Positions 1 to 9,204 are shown, numbered from the stretch's first letter. The stretch is 64,000 bases of DNA from Virgibacillus aidingensis (GCF_010994035.1 NZ_WIXN01000007.1:62001-126000), one strand, 5' to 3'. Numbers and translations: made by a program. The notes: generated by a model from the sequence alone, not told the origin.

Positions 1-96
1 ACTTGTGAAGTATTGTAGAATCTCCTGTCCTGAAGCAAGGCCCGCCCCCACGATAATTCCGGTAAAAGCGCTTGCAATTTTCCAAGTACTCTTCAT
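1..96 (-). CDS. YkvI-family membrane protein, N-terminal fragment (runs off the window)
   Basis: Only the first 32 codons are present. They read M-K-S-T-W-K-I-A-S-A-F-T-G-I-I-V, followed by GAGLASGQEI. A short basic start, a hydrophobic helix and a G-A-G-x-A-S-G-Q-E motif is the typical N-terminus of the YkvI family of polytopic membrane proteins, which belong to the LeuT-like carrier superfamily and whose substrate is unsettled. An AGGAGG-type ribosome binding site lies at about 105-112, eight or so bases before the ATG, so the start is clear. The gene is divergent from the PucR-type regulator to its right. The rest lies outside the window, so length and function cannot be checked. Confidence 0.65.
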   Translation of the reverse strand, partial: MKSTWKIASAFTGIIVGAGLASGQEILQYFTS

Positions 97-339
97 TTTT
101 TGTTTTCCTCCTTTGATGTCAGTTCCATTATACATGCAAAAAGATGAAATCTGTTTGTGAATGTACTAAAATAAAGAGTAGATTATTTGTGGTTTTCTTT
201 AAACCAATTCGTCATTCAAAGTGTATAACAGATGGTAAATTCTGTCGAATAATAAATATATTATCCATAAAAACTCCAAAGTATTTCTATTATACTCTGC
301 ATATAAACTGAAATTATGAAAAGAGAGGAAAAGAATTTA

Positions 340-1578
340 ATGAAATACACCTCAAACGAACCAGGATATCACTTGAAACGGACATTTAATTCTTTTGAGC
401 AGCTTGCCGACTATATTGGTGATATTTTTGACTGCCCCATTACCATAGAGGATAATAACCATCAAGTTATCGCATACAGCAAACACCGGGAAAATGTCGA
501 TGAAGCAAGAATTTCCACCATCATGAACCGCAAAGTCCCGGATAAAATCATTAACAGTCTTTGGAAAAACGAGGTCATGCCCAGGCTGATTGATAGTGAT
601 GAGCCTGTTTCCATATCTGAAATAAAGGAGATCGGCCTGGGGAACCGGGTAGCCATTTCCATATGGAAAAAGAAAGAGGTTCTCGGATTTATTTGGATCC
701 ATATTAGTGATAAAACACTATCTGAATCGGAGTTGTCCCTCTTAAAGGAAGCGGCATGGCAGGTTAAAAAACTATTACTCGCAAAAAATTCCGGAATAAC
801 AAAATCCGAAGAAAGCTATAAAGATTTTTTCTGGCAGCTGCTCACAGGAAATATGAGAAATCCGGAAGAGATTCAAAACCAGGCAAAGCAATTTAACGTC
901 AACCTCAAAGATAAGCTCACCGTTGTAGTTTTCAGATTTTCCGATCAAATTACCGAACAAATAGAGAAACATGCCTATTATTTAGCTGAAATCCAAACAC
1001 AGACAAAAGTCATTTTCCGGCTATTTGATGAAAATGAATTTATTTTACTGGTTCGCATCATAAAAGATAGTAACATTGAAGACAGACTTCAGGATTTTAT
1101 GAAACAGTTTATATACAAGATCAGCAGTCAGCTGGAGCTAAACGGAATAAACGGAGCTTCCGGCTTCATTTACGATGAAGCAGCACATATTAAAAATGCA
1201 TATAAAGAAGCGATACGTACAATTCATCTAAAAAGTATATTTCCAAAAGAACTAAAGCATACTTTTCTCTATGAAGACCTCGGTGTATATAAATTTATCG
1301 ATGAATTATATACCACTTGGAACAAACAAAATCAGCAAAATAAATATGTAAGGAGGCTGCGGGAATATGATGAAAAAAACAAGACTGCACTATTAAAAAC
1401 ATTACAATATTATTTACAGTCGGATTCGAATGTTTACCGGAGTGCAAAGCAGTTATTTATTCATCCGAATACGATGAATTACAGATTGAAACGAATTAAA
1501 GAAGTAAGCGGGCTGGACTTAAAAGACACTGTACAAAAAACAGCTGTTTACCTCGAATTGATTATGGAAAATATATAA
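340..1578 (+). CDS. adeR: PucR-family transcriptional regulator, AdeR-like activator of ald
   Basis: Predicted cytoplasmic DNA-binding protein of 412 residues. The C-terminal 60 residues hold the PucR-type helix-turn-helix: a run of the form SNVYRSAKQLFIHPNTMNYR followed by LKRIKEVSGLDL. The middle resembles the CdaR/GGDEF-like linker domain and the first 150 residues a GAF-like sensor. An in-frame ATG exists at 316 but has no ribosome binding site; ATG 340 follows GAGAGG at 323-328, so 340 is preferred. Alanine dehydrogenase starts 118 bases downstream on the same strand. In Bacillus subtilis, AdeR is a PucR-family activator encoded next to ald, so the assignment rests on family plus position. 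The inducer is probably alanine, by analogy. Confidence 0.8.
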   Translation: MKYTSNEPGYHLKRTFNSFEQLADYIGDIFDCPITIEDNNHQVIAYSKHRENVDEARISTIMNRKVPDKIINSLWKNEVMPRLIDSDEPVSISEIKEIGLGNRVAISIWKKKEVLGFIWIHISDKTLSESELSLLKEAAWQVKKLLLAKNSGITKSEESYKDFFWQLLTGNMRNPEEIQNQAKQFNVNLKDKLTVVVFRFSDQITEQIEKHAYYLAEIQTQTKVIFRLFDENEFILLVRIIKDSNIEDRLQDFMKQFIYKISSQLELNGINGASGFIYDEAAHIKNAYKEAIRTIHLKSIFPKELKHTFLYEDLGVYKFIDELYTTWNKQNQQNKYVRRLREYDEKNKTALLKTLQYYLQSDSNVYRSAKQLFIHPNTMNYRLKRIKEVSGLDLKDTVQKTAVYLELIMENI

Positions 1579-1587
1579 ATAAATAGT

Positions 1588-1640
1588 CTTTGTGGAAAAT
1601 TACAAAGCGAATTGCTTATTTTTATGTTTTTTCATAAGGT
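1588..1640 (+). promoter_or_regulatory. Predicted ald promoter with upstream palindromic activator site
   Basis: CTTTGT (1588-1593) and ACAAAG (1602-1607) form a perfect 6-bp dyad with an 8-base spacer. Directly after it come a possible -35 TTGCTT (1612-1617) and, 17 bases on, a weak -10 TAAGGT (1635-1640). A dyad just upstream of a poor -35 is the layout expected for an activator such as the adjacent PucR-type protein. A second perfect dyad, ATCGCT-N5-AGCGAT (1644-1660), follows in the leader. Binding is inferred only from position and symmetry. Confidence 0.4.
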
Positions 1641-1696
1641 AAAATCGCTCAAGAAGCGATACGATAGGGATAAAGACGAAAAAAGGAGAGATATAC

Positions 1697-2812
1697 ATGA
1701 TTATTGGTGTACCTAAGGAAATAAAGAATAATGAAAACCGTGTTGCCATGACACCTGCCGGAGTTGTTAACTTACGCAATGCCGATCACACAGTGCTTGT
1801 AGAAAAAGGCGCAGGAATGGGAAGCAGTTTTACGGACGAAGAATACAAAGAAGCCGGTGCAGAACTCGTTGCAGATGCTGCAGATGTTTGGAAAAGAGCA
1901 GACATGGTTATGAAAGTAAAAGAGCCGCTTCCATCCGAGTTTGAATATTTCCGTAAAGGCTTGATTTTATTTACGTACTTGCATCTCGCGGCTGAGCCTA
2001 AGCTGACCAAAGCCCTTGTAGAAAATGAAGTAACTGCTATTGCATATGAAACAATTACGGTTAACCGCACGCTGCCGCTGCTTACGCCAATGAGTGAAGT
2101 TGCCGGAAGAATGGCAACCCAGCTTGGTGCACAGTATCTCGAAAAATCCAAAGGCGGAAAAGGGATTCTTCTTGGCGGAATTCCGGGAGTAAGCCGCGGT
2201 ACTGTTACAATTATTGGCGGAGGTGTTGTTGGAACGAACGCTGCAAAAATGGCGCTTGGTCTTGGGGCAAATGTAAACATTATCGACTTAAATCCTGCAA
2301 GACTTCGCGAGCTGGAGGACATTTTTGGATCAAGTATTCAAACATTGATGTCCAACCCGTTCAACATTGCTGAAGCAGTAAAGAATTCAGATCTTGTGGT
2401 CGGCTCTGTATTGATCCCCGGAAGAAAAGCGCCAAAACTTGTTTCTGAAGAAATGGTCAAGTCCATGCAGCCCGGCAGTGTAATTGTAGACGTTGCCATC
2501 GACCAGGGCGGAAACTTTGAAACCGTTGATCATCCAACATCCCATGATGATCCAATTTATGTAAAACATGATGTATTGCATTATGCCGTCGCAAACATTC
2601 CGGGGGCAGTGCCAAGAACGGCAACCGTTGGACTGACAAACGTTACTGTTCCATACGCTGTACAAATTGCTTCCAAAGGCGTGGAGAAAGCAGTTGAGGA
2701 TAACCCGGCAATAGAAAGCGGGATTAATGTCATGAATGGTCAAGTAACATACGAAGCGGTTGCAAATGATCTTGATTACAAATATGTTCCTGTTAAAGAT
2801 GCATTGAAATAA
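1697..2812 (+). CDS. ald: Alanine dehydrogenase
   Basis: Catalyses the reversible NAD-dependent oxidative deamination of L-alanine to pyruvate and ammonium in the cytoplasm; in Bacillus it supports alanine use and sporulation. The 371-residue length is normal for the family. The start [20 protein letters not shown] is diagnostic, with substrate-binding Arg15, catalytic Lys75 ([10 protein letters not shown]) and His96 (TYLHLAAEP). The nucleotide-binding loop [10 protein letters not shown] lies near residue 175. A strong AAAAGGAGAG site precedes the ATG. The gene follows an AdeR-like regulator and precedes alanine racemase, giving a three-gene alanine module. A strong terminator 60 bases after the stop separates it from alr. 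Confidence 0.97.
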   Translation: MIIGVPKEIKNNENRVAMTPAGVVNLRNADHTVLVEKGAGMGSSFTDEEYKEAGAELVADAADVWKRADMVMKVKEPLPSEFEYFRKGLILFTYLHLAAEPKLTKALVENEVTAIAYETITVNRTLPLLTPMSEVAGRMATQLGAQYLEKSKGGKGILLGGIPGVSRGTVTIIGGGVVGTNAAKMALGLGANVNIIDLNPARLRELEDIFGSSIQTLMSNPFNIAEAVKNSDLVVGSVLIPGRKAPKLVSEEMVKSMQPGSVIVDVAIDQGGNFETVDHPTSHDDPIYVKHDVLHYAVANIPGAVPRTATVGLTNVTVPYAVQIASKGVEKAVEDNPAIESGINVMNGQVTYEAVANDLDYKYVPVKDALK

Positions 2813-2872
2813 ATGCCGGATGGTGTGATTGTCCATTTAATTATGTGGAAATGGACATTGCAATTTAATTTA

Positions 2873-2910
2873 AAGTACCCTTCCATAGCCATGCTGGAAG
2901 GGTACTTTTT
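2873..2910 (+). terminator. Rho-independent terminator of ald
   Basis: A 13-bp perfect stem AAGTACCCTTCCA (2873-2885) / TGGAAGGGTACTT (2895-2907) closes a 9-base loop and runs into a T tract. A second perfect hairpin, GTCCATTT/AAATGGAC (2831-2856), lies between the ald stop codon and this terminator. Confidence 0.9.
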
Positions 2911-2984
2911 GGAGTTTAACAGTCTATTTTTTGATGGGCAAACTATGCTGGATAAGGTTTTCCCATCGTAAAGGAGGAGAAGGC

Positions 2985-4151
2985 ATGCAACATGGAAGTT
3001 ACCGCGAAACCTGGACGGAAATCTCATTAGATGCTATCCATCATAACGTAAAAACCTTTAAGGACCATATAGGAAATAACACAAAATATATGGCTGTTGT
3101 TAAAGCTGACGGCTATGGACATGGCGCAGTCGAGGTTGCCAATGAGGCGCTCCTTGCTGGTGCAGAGTATATCGCTGTAGCAATATTAGATGAAGCTGTA
3201 TTACTTCGGGACGCCGGAGTAAAAGCACCTATCCTTGTTATGGGATATACCCCGCCGGAGGCACTCAAAGAAGCCATCGAACGTGACATAACACTGACAG
3301 TGTTCACCCTGGAAGCTGCAGAAGCAGTAAACAAATTGGCCAACGATTTGCAAAAAAAGACCCGTATTCATATTAAAGTGGAAACAGGGATGAATCGAAT
3401 TGGCCTCAGGAACAAAGATCATGTACTAGATCTCGCCCGCTCCCTGTCATCCGAATGGGTTTCCATTGAAGGGATATTCACTCATTTTGCCGACGCGGAT
3501 AATAAAGACACTTCCTATACGGATAAACAGTTTGAAAGCTTTTTGGAAATGACGGATTATTTGCAGGAACAGGGTATTAATATACCAATCAGACACTGCT
3601 GCAACAGTGCCGGAACCATTGCCCATCCATCCAAGCATCTGGAAATGGTGCGGGTCGGCATCGCTATGTATGGTTTATATCCGGAAGATTTTATGAAAGA
3701 AATGATTGATCTGACACAGGCAATGACGTTAAAAACAAAGCCGGTATTTATTAAAAATCTGCAGGCACAGGAATATATCAGCTATGGCTGCACCTTTACA
3801 ACCGAACGGGATTCCAAAATTGCCACTATCCCCATCGGCTATGCTGACGGTTTTTCACGGCTCCTGTCCAACCGCGGCGACGTAATCGTAAACGGAGAAC
3901 GGGCCGGAATTGTCGGCCGTGTTTGCATGGACCAATCCATGATAGATGTTACCGGAATTGACGGTGTAGACCGGGAGACGGTTATCAGTATCTTTGGTGA
4001 TGAAAAAGTAGGTCATATTCCAATGGCAGAAGTGGCTGACCTGATGGGAACCATCCACTATGAAACAACTTGCCTGATCGGAAAGCGGATACCAAGGGTA
4101 TATGTGAAGGATGGCCGGGAAGTGAAGGAAAAAAGTCAATTGACGGAGTAA
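2985..4151 (+). CDS. alr: Alanine racemase
   Basis: PLP enzyme interconverting L- and D-alanine, supplying D-Ala for peptidoglycan. The start chosen is ATG 2985, preceded by AAAGGAGGAGAAGG; an in-frame ATG at 2931 has no such site. This gives 388 residues, the usual length. The N-terminal TIM barrel carries the PLP lysine in AVVKADGYGHG (Lys40 with this start). The C-terminal domain carries the catalytic tyrosine in EYISYGCTF and the conserved VGRVCMDQSMIDVT stretch. The terminator after ald means it is probably transcribed on its own, although the neighbourhood (regulator, ald, alr) ties it to alanine metabolism. Family identity is clear; whether it serves the cell wall or alanine catabolism is open. 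Confidence 0.96.
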   Translation: MQHGSYRETWTEISLDAIHHNVKTFKDHIGNNTKYMAVVKADGYGHGAVEVANEALLAGAEYIAVAILDEAVLLRDAGVKAPILVMGYTPPEALKEAIERDITLTVFTLEAAEAVNKLANDLQKKTRIHIKVETGMNRIGLRNKDHVLDLARSLSSEWVSIEGIFTHFADADNKDTSYTDKQFESFLEMTDYLQEQGINIPIRHCCNSAGTIAHPSKHLEMVRVGIAMYGLYPEDFMKEMIDLTQAMTLKTKPVFIKNLQAQEYISYGCTFTTERDSKIATIPIGYADGFSRLLSNRGDVIVNGERAGIVGRVCMDQSMIDVTGIDGVDRETVISIFGDEKVGHIPMAEVADLMGTIHYETTCLIGKRIPRVYVKDGREVKEKSQLTE

Positions 4152-4297
4152 GTGGTTTCCTTTTAGCAACCGGGAAATCTGGCCGGAAATCGTGCAGGAG
4201 GAGGTGACTAACCTCCGACCTCTCACACTAATTACTGCTATTGCCTTCATGATTCGGGGCTCGAACCCTATAGAATGTGCGCATGCCTGGCACACCG

Positions 4298-4328
4298 AAA
4301 AAACCGCCTTTACAACAGGCGGTTTTTT
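4298..4328. terminator. Bidirectional terminator between alr and a small minus-strand gene
   Basis: AAAAAACCGCCT (4298-4309) and AGGCGGTTTTTT (4317-4328) form a 12-bp stem with a 7-base loop. The A and T runs make it usable on both strands. The stop codon of the small minus-strand gene abuts it directly at 4329. Confidence 0.9.
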
Positions 4329-4427
4329 CTATCTCGGCGGTCTGTTTTGCGGATACTTCTTATTATCCTTCATATCGTTTAATTCTTCTTTGGACTTGTT
4401 CTTTTTCTTTTTCCCTTTACTCATCAT
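4329..4427 (-). CDS. Very small lysine-rich peptide (32 residues), function unknown
   Basis: The frame begins ATG-ATG and encodes a basic, hydrophilic peptide: MMSKGKKKKNKSKEELND, then MKDNKKYPQNRPPR. It has no membrane segment or cysteine. AGGAGG lies at 4435-4440, 7-10 bases before the two ATG codons, and a perfect terminator starts immediately after the TAG, so start signal, frame and stop agree with expression as a unit. It is convergent with alr and sits 43 bases beyond the sbcC stop on the same strand. I do not recognise a family. Small basic peptides like this are common among spore-former hypotheticals, but no function follows from that. Confidence 0.6.
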   Translation of the reverse strand: MMSKGKKKKNKSKEELNDMKDNKKYPQNRPPR

Positions 4428-4470
4428 TATTCACCCTCCTTGGTGATTAGTATGAGTAAGATAAGCAAAT

Positions 4471-7400
4471 TTATTTCGTTATAAATCTGGTGGTGCTTGC
4501 GCCTGATTTTTTCTTTTGTACTTCCAGCACGGCTGGGAACACGGTTTTTAATTCCTGTACATGGGAGATGACGCCGATCATGCGGCCGGATTGCTGCAGT
4601 TCAACCAGCGTATCTATCGCTTTGTTCAACGACTCTTCATCCAATGTCCCAAATCCTTCATCTATGAACATCGTTTCAATCGAGATACTTCCCTGGAAAC
4701 TTTGGATAATATCAGACATTCCAAGTGCCAGACATAGCGAAGCATTAAACTTTTCCCCGCCTGAGAGTGTTTTTACATCCCGGGTCTGTCCCGTGTATGC
4801 ATCATAGACATCTAGTGCCAGACCGCTTTGTCTGCCATGGGATTCCTGCCGGTCACTGCGCATGAGATAAAATTGCCCGTTGGACAGCCGTTTCAGCCGC
4901 TGATTGGCTGCAGCAATGATTTGCTCCAAATAATCCATTTGCAAATAACGTTCAAACGAGATTTTTTGATGGTTATTCCCCCGGATCACATTATATAAAT
5001 CAGTTATCGTCCTTAACGATTCTTCCTTTTCCATCACTGCTTCCTCTGCATCAGCTATCTTCTGTTTCAATTTGCCGGCATCTTTATAATAACGCTCAGA
5101 TTGATTCCATTTCTCCAAGGCCGCTTCGTAAGCATTCTTTAATTGTTTCAACTGCGCATCCAATGCCGCTACATCCATTCTGCGCTTATCCTGCAGATTC
5201 CTTTTCATTTCTTCCACACGGCGGATTAATGCCGTTCTTTCTTCTTTAAAACTTTCTATTTCTTCCTTTACTTTCTGCTGCTCCTGCTCACCCATTTTTG
5301 CCTTTTCATATGCTTCCCGGGATGTAAATTCATGTTTTTTCCACGCTTCTTCAAATTGCTGGGCAGCTTTTTCCTTCTTTGCCGCAGATTCTTTCATTTG
5401 CTTTGAATTATGATCTAGACTGGCTTCGCACTTCGTATACTGTTCTTTCACTTGTTCCAGTTCTTTTTGGATTTGATTCCAGGCTTTCTCCAGCTGTTCT
5501 TTCCATTTCTCTGTTTTATTTATTTCATTTTTTAAGGCTGTCAGTTCACGTACCTCTTCAGGCACAGGCTTCACTTTCTCTTTATATCCTTCCTGCTTTG
5601 CTTTATATTGGGTACGCAGTTGATCGCGCTTTTCCCTGTAGTCTTCCCGTGTTTTTTCAAGCTGCTTAAGCACTTCTTTTTCCTGGTCATATTTCTTTTT
5701 TAAGGTATGCAGCTGCTGGCGCATTTTTTTCAGCCTGTTTACTTCCGTGTCCAGCATCTTCTCTTCCTGTAAAACTGCTTTATACGTTTCTTCCAATTTT
5801 TCCGGAGGAACAGCATATCCTGATGTCTCCTGTTCGGATTTCTTGAGCTGCCGCTGTATCTCATTGTATTTTGCCATAATTTCCCGGTATGTACTGTCCT
5901 TTTCATCCAGCTTTTTTTTCAGGCTCTCCAGCTGTTCTTTTGAAACACTTTCTTCTTCATGTGCCGCTTTATTCGGGTGATCATGGCTTCCGCAAACCGG
6001 ACAAGCTTCCCCTTCATGCAGATGGCTTGCCAGAACAACCGCCTGATTTGCCAGCCAGGAGCTTTCCAGCTTGGCATATACAGCCTTCATCTCTTCTGCC
6101 TCAGCTTTGCTAGTATGAAGCTCTTTTTCCAGATCTTTCTGGTGACGTGCTAAATCTATATACTCCTTGAAAATTCGCTTCTGTTCCCGGATGCGCTCAA
6201 ATTTTTCCTGTTTATCGGGTAATTCTCCTACTAACGCATCCATCTTCTTTACGTCGCCGTCGAATTGCTCTGTTTCTTCCGTTTTTCTTTTCAGTTCCCC
6301 ATCTGCTTGTTCCAATTCCTGCGTTGTTTTTTTGCCCTTGATGATCAGCTCATTCAGTTCCTTTTTTTGTTCGTCAATTTCCTCCACCACCGGCAAAAAA
6401 CTTTGCAGACGATCAAGCGTGTTGCTTACATTTTCCCTTTCGGTCTGCTTTGCTTCCTCCTGCAGATAACGCTGCTGCACCTGTCCCAGCTTCTCTTCTG
6501 CTGATTTCATTGCATGCTTGGCCCGCTCGAGCTCCGTTTGCTTTTGTTTTTCATCATCAATCCAGTCATTCAGGAGCTTTTCATAGGGCAAAATCAATCC
6601 GGCCTGTTCCGCAGCTTTAAGCTGTTTCTCTTTTTCATCAAACGCGGGCACTTGCTCATTCAATTGTTTTAAATGAAACTCTTTTTTCTCCAAATCATCA
6701 AATTGCTCGTTCAGGGCCGCTGCCTGATGATATTCCTTTTGTTTTTCATCATGTTCCTTATATGCTTTTTGATAGTTTAGCTTGTCCTGCTCCATCTCTT
6801 TTTCATAATAAACGACTTCTTCAGCAAGACCATCTGTAATCTGCTTTACATTGTAAAATTCCCCGGAAAGCACTTGAAAAATAACGGAACTTTCCCGTTC
6901 CGGCAGCGTGTTCTTAATTTCACGGATGACATTGTCTTTCTGTTGTGCTGCCTGGTTGAATGCATCGTCTGCAGCCTTTTTCTTTTCCCGCAGCCGTTCG
7001 GTAATTTGTTTATAAGGCTCTGTCTTAAACAGCCGCCGCAAAATTTCTTCTTTATTTTCCGTTGTGGAAGTCAGCAATTTTCGGAATTCTCCCTGCGGCA
7101 GCATAACAATTTGCTTAAACTGGTCCTTCGTTAAGCCGATCAAAGCTTCCATCTTTTTATCTATCTCGGAAACCATTTGCCTGTCCACACATGGCACTTC
7201 CCCGTCAGGTGTTATTTCAAAAAACTCGTAGCGTTCCCCGGTTTTTGTTTTATTTCCCTGTTTCACATGTCCGAGCTGGCGGAGTACCCGGTATGTTCTC
7301 CCCTTCAACTCAAAAATAAGCTCCACGGATGTATTCGTCTCATCTGCTGCAAAATCACTTCGCAGCATCGTATTATTTTCCCGGTCCTGTCCACTTGCGG

Positions 7401-7563
7401 TTCCATATAATGCAAAACAGATCCCGTCAAAAATCGTGGTTTTCCCTGCTCCCGTATTTCCGGATATGACAAAAAGACTGTGTCCGTCCAGGTTAGTAAA
7501 ATCGATCGTCTCTTTGTCCTTATACGGGCCAAAAGCTGTCATCGTCAGTGTAAGTGGCTTCAT
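4471..7563 (-). CDS. sbcC: Exonuclease subunit SbcC (Rad50-like ATPase)
   Basis: Large subunit of the SbcCD nuclease, which opens DNA hairpins and processes blocked ends. The 1030 residues follow the Rad50/SbcC plan. The Walker A motif GNTGAGKTT is at residues 35-43. Two long coiled-coil arms flank a zinc-hook CPVCG. The C-terminal half of the ATPase has the ABC signature TLSGGEKFNASL and Walker B with FIDEGFGTLDE. Glutamate/lysine-rich heptads fill the arms. A GGGGGGA site precedes the ATG. It starts 18 bases after the stop of sbcD, so the two are one operon and their products form the nuclease. Confidence 0.97.
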   Translation of the reverse strand: MKPLTLTMTAFGPYKDKETIDFTNLDGHSLFVISGNTGAGKTTIFDGICFALYGTASGQDRENNTMLRSDFAADETNTSVELIFELKGRTYRVLRQLGHVKQGNKTKTGERYEFFEITPDGEVPCVDRQMVSEIDKKMEALIGLTKDQFKQIVMLPQGEFRKLLTSTTENKEEILRRLFKTEPYKQITERLREKKKAADDAFNQAAQQKDNVIREIKNTLPERESSVIFQVLSGEFYNVKQITDGLAEEVVYYEKEMEQDKLNYQKAYKEHDEKQKEYHQAAALNEQFDDLEKKEFHLKQLNEQVPAFDEKEKQLKAAEQAGLILPYEKLLNDWIDDEKQKQTELERAKHAMKSAEEKLGQVQQRYLQEEAKQTERENVSNTLDRLQSFLPVVEEIDEQKKELNELIIKGKKTTQELEQADGELKRKTEETEQFDGDVKKMDALVGELPDKQEKFERIREQKRIFKEYIDLARHQKDLEKELHTSKAEAEEMKAVYAKLESSWLANQAVVLASHLHEGEACPVCGSHDHPNKAAHEEESVSKEQLESLKKKLDEKDSTYREIMAKYNEIQRQLKKSEQETSGYAVPPEKLEETYKAVLQEEKMLDTEVNRLKKMRQQLHTLKKKYDQEKEVLKQLEKTREDYREKRDQLRTQYKAKQEGYKEKVKPVPEEVRELTALKNEINKTEKWKEQLEKAWNQIQKELEQVKEQYTKCEASLDHNSKQMKESAAKKEKAAQQFEEAWKKHEFTSREAYEKAKMGEQEQQKVKEEIESFKEERTALIRRVEEMKRNLQDKRRMDVAALDAQLKQLKNAYEAALEKWNQSERYYKDAGKLKQKIADAEEAVMEKEESLRTITDLYNVIRGNNHQKISFERYLQMDYLEQIIAAANQRLKRLSNGQFYLMRSDRQESHGRQSGLALDVYDAYTGQTRDVKTLSGGEKFNASLCLALGMSDIIQSFQGSISIETMFIDEGFGTLDEESLNKAIDTLVELQQSGRMIGVISHVQELKTVFPAVLEVQKKKSGASTTRFITK

Positions 7564-7581
7564 CTCAGTTCCCCCCTATTC

Positions 7582-8760
7582 TTACACATGCAGTAATTTT
7601 TCCCTCGTTTCATTTTTCTCTTTTATCAGATCCTCCAGCACCTCTATAAAGATCTCTTCTGTATCCTCTGTTGCTTCCACCCCTTTTACTTTCCTGTAAA
7701 ATTCCTGGAAACGCTCAAGATCATTGGCTTCTGTACGAGCCGGCGAGGAGTAACTCTCAGTCGTTTGCAATGGCAGGCTGTTCATCGACTGTTCAATATG
7801 CATCGTGTTCGGATATACGGATCTCACCTTTTCCATCGGGGATAGAACCGGCTTATCATCTGTCAGGCGGACAAATACGTAATCTTCGTTTACAGGATGT
7901 GTCAGTAGTTCATGGAGTGTTCCCTCCACTGTTCGCATGTCCCTTCTCGGTGTGAGCAGCCGCTTTTCTATTTCCACTTCCCCTTTTTCATCCATCTCCA
8001 CGATGAGATATCCCTTCTTATGACGCTCCTCCGATACTGAATACTTCAGCAGCGAACCGGCATAGCGGATTTTTTCTTCCGTAACGAAATGCGCCTGGTG
8101 CAAATGCCCGAGCGCAGTGTAATGAAACGTGGCAAAGTGTCCGGCATCCACATATTCGGACCCGCCGATCGACAATGGCCGCTCCGATTCACTTGTATTG
8201 GCTTTCTCTTCCCCGTAAGGTGTGACAAAAGCATGTCCTACAAATACATGCCTTGCTTCAGGGTCCATGTTTTCATGAATTTCCTTTACGATTTTTTCCA
8301 TCGCTTCGTTGTGGGAACGAATCGATTCATCCTCCAGGACATGTCTCACCATGCTCGGATCGCAATATGGAACAAGATGAAAATGAACCGCTCCATGTTC
8401 ATCATGCAGTTTTACCGGATCCATCTCTTTGGTAAGCGTCCCTGTAATGTGACAGGCCCTGTCCTTCATGATCTTGCTGCCAAAATGCAGCCTGCTCGGA
8501 CTGTCATGGTTTCCGGCAATGGCCAGTACCGGTATTTCGAGCTGCATGACGACCTTATCGAGAAAGTCATCAAGCAAATGAACCGCTTCGACCGGCGGCA
8601 CGGCCCTGTCATATAAGTCACCTGCAATAATGACCGCATCCGGTTTTTCTTTTTCTATGTCTTTTATAAATTGCTGTAATATGTAATCCTGATCTTCTGT
8701 CATGTAGACCCCTTGCACCAGTTTTCCCAAATGCCAGTCAGCCGTGTGAAAAAATTTCAT
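7582..8760 (-). CDS. sbcD: Exonuclease subunit SbcD (Mre11-like nuclease)
   Basis: Metallophosphoesterase subunit of SbcCD; it carries the Mn-dependent nuclease site and binds the SbcC ATPase. In 392 residues the phosphoesterase motifs occur in order: HTADWHLGK near the N-terminus, AGDLYDRAVPP, AGNHDSPSRL, VGHAFV and ALGHLHQAHF. The remaining C-terminal third is the capping region. A GAGGAGGAGG site lies just before the ATG. It is the first gene of the sbcD-sbcC operon. The 180-base space to its right holds the divergent promoter of the GerP-like gene. Nothing appears missing. Confidence 0.96.
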   Translation of the reverse strand: MKFFHTADWHLGKLVQGVYMTEDQDYILQQFIKDIEKEKPDAVIIAGDLYDRAVPPVEAVHLLDDFLDKVVMQLEIPVLAIAGNHDSPSRLHFGSKIMKDRACHITGTLTKEMDPVKLHDEHGAVHFHLVPYCDPSMVRHVLEDESIRSHNEAMEKIVKEIHENMDPEARHVFVGHAFVTPYGEEKANTSESERPLSIGGSEYVDAGHFATFHYTALGHLHQAHFVTEEKIRYAGSLLKYSVSEERHKKGYLIVEMDEKGEVEIEKRLLTPRRDMRTVEGTLHELLTHPVNEDYVFVRLTDDKPVLSPMEKVRSVYPNTMHIEQSMNSLPLQTTESYSSPARTEANDLERFQEFYRKVKGVEATEDTEEIFIEVLEDLIKEKNETREKLLHV

Positions 8761-8897
8761 TCGTTTCCTCCTCCTCAGGAATAAACTTCGCTTTTTTCAA
8801 TGGTAACGCTAACCTAATTATACTAGATTTATAGAGATTAATAAATCCAATCCCTGAGCATACATACATTTCTCTTTCCTCTCTGTTATTCATCTAT

Positions 8898-8925
8898 ACA
8901 CAGTTTGTCCCGGACACATAACTTA
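8898..8925 (+). promoter_or_regulatory. Sigma-K-like promoter of the GerP-like gene
   Basis: CATAACTTA (8917-8925) fits the sigma-K -10 pattern CATA-N3-TA. AC dinucleotides at 8898 and 8900 lie 15-17 bases upstream, as expected for the short sigma-K -35. The ribosome binding site follows 6 bases downstream, so transcription would start very near it. Late mother-cell expression would agree with the gene product, but short motifs like this also occur by chance. Confidence 0.4.
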
Positions 8926-8943
8926 ATAGAGAGGAGGCTTATC

Positions 8944-9177
8944 ATGAAAAAGGAAGGTCATGCAAACCGTATTCTTTGTAATAAAATAAACCACATTTCC
9001 GGCGGTGCTTCCATCAATTATGGACCGTCTTTTCATAAGGGCCTTCAGGCAAACGTCAAGATAAATACAGGTGAAATTGCCATTGGTGACGAATTTACTT
9101 TTCAGGGTTCGGAAGAAGAAAATAATGCAGAGGATAATGCTCAGCAGAAAAAACAGAAAGGGAAGTTTCGGATTTAG
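8944..9177 (+). CDS. Small GerPA/GerPF-like spore germination protein
   Basis: 77 residues from ATG 8944, chosen because GAGAGGAGG lies 6-14 bases before it; an in-frame TTG at 8905 lacks a site. The core KINHISGGASINYGPSFHKG followed by LQANVKINTG resembles the GerPA/GerPF pattern of glycine-rich 'G-x-V-N-F-G-D-x-F' segments and a 'GSG-x-x-NTG' turn. GerP proteins sit in the spore coat and let germinants reach the inner receptors. The tail is acidic, then basic. It stands alone rather than in a gerP operon, and the similarity is short, so a coat or other small spore protein is an alternative. A sigma-K-like promoter supports a sporulation role. Confidence 0.5.
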   Translation: MKKEGHANRILCNKINHISGGASINYGPSFHKGLQANVKINTGEIAIGDEFTFQGSEEENNAEDNAQQKKQKGKFRI

Positions 9178-9194
9178 ATCCGCTTCCCTTTTTT
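9157..9194. terminator. Terminator overlapping the end of the GerP-like gene
   Basis: AAAGGGAAG (9157-9165) pairs with CTTCCCTTT (9183-9191), with an inner CGGAT/ATCCG stem, followed by T residues. The stop codon lies in the loop. The flanking A/T runs let it also serve the convergent sigma-factor gene. Confidence 0.8.
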
Positions 9195-9204
9195 CGATTC
9201 CATG

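Noticed and set aside
4200-4275. tRNA-like T-arm (GGGTTCGAGCCC on the minus strand) and a second similar motif
   Set aside because: Only a T-arm-like stem-loop is present; no acceptor, D or anticodon arm can be drawn and no CCA end exists. At most it is a relic of a tRNA or attachment site.
4192-4446. Plus-strand frame of 84 codons after alr
   Set aside because: It runs through the terminator and antisense to the small lysine-rich gene; the poly-Phe stretch is the complement of that gene's lysine codons.
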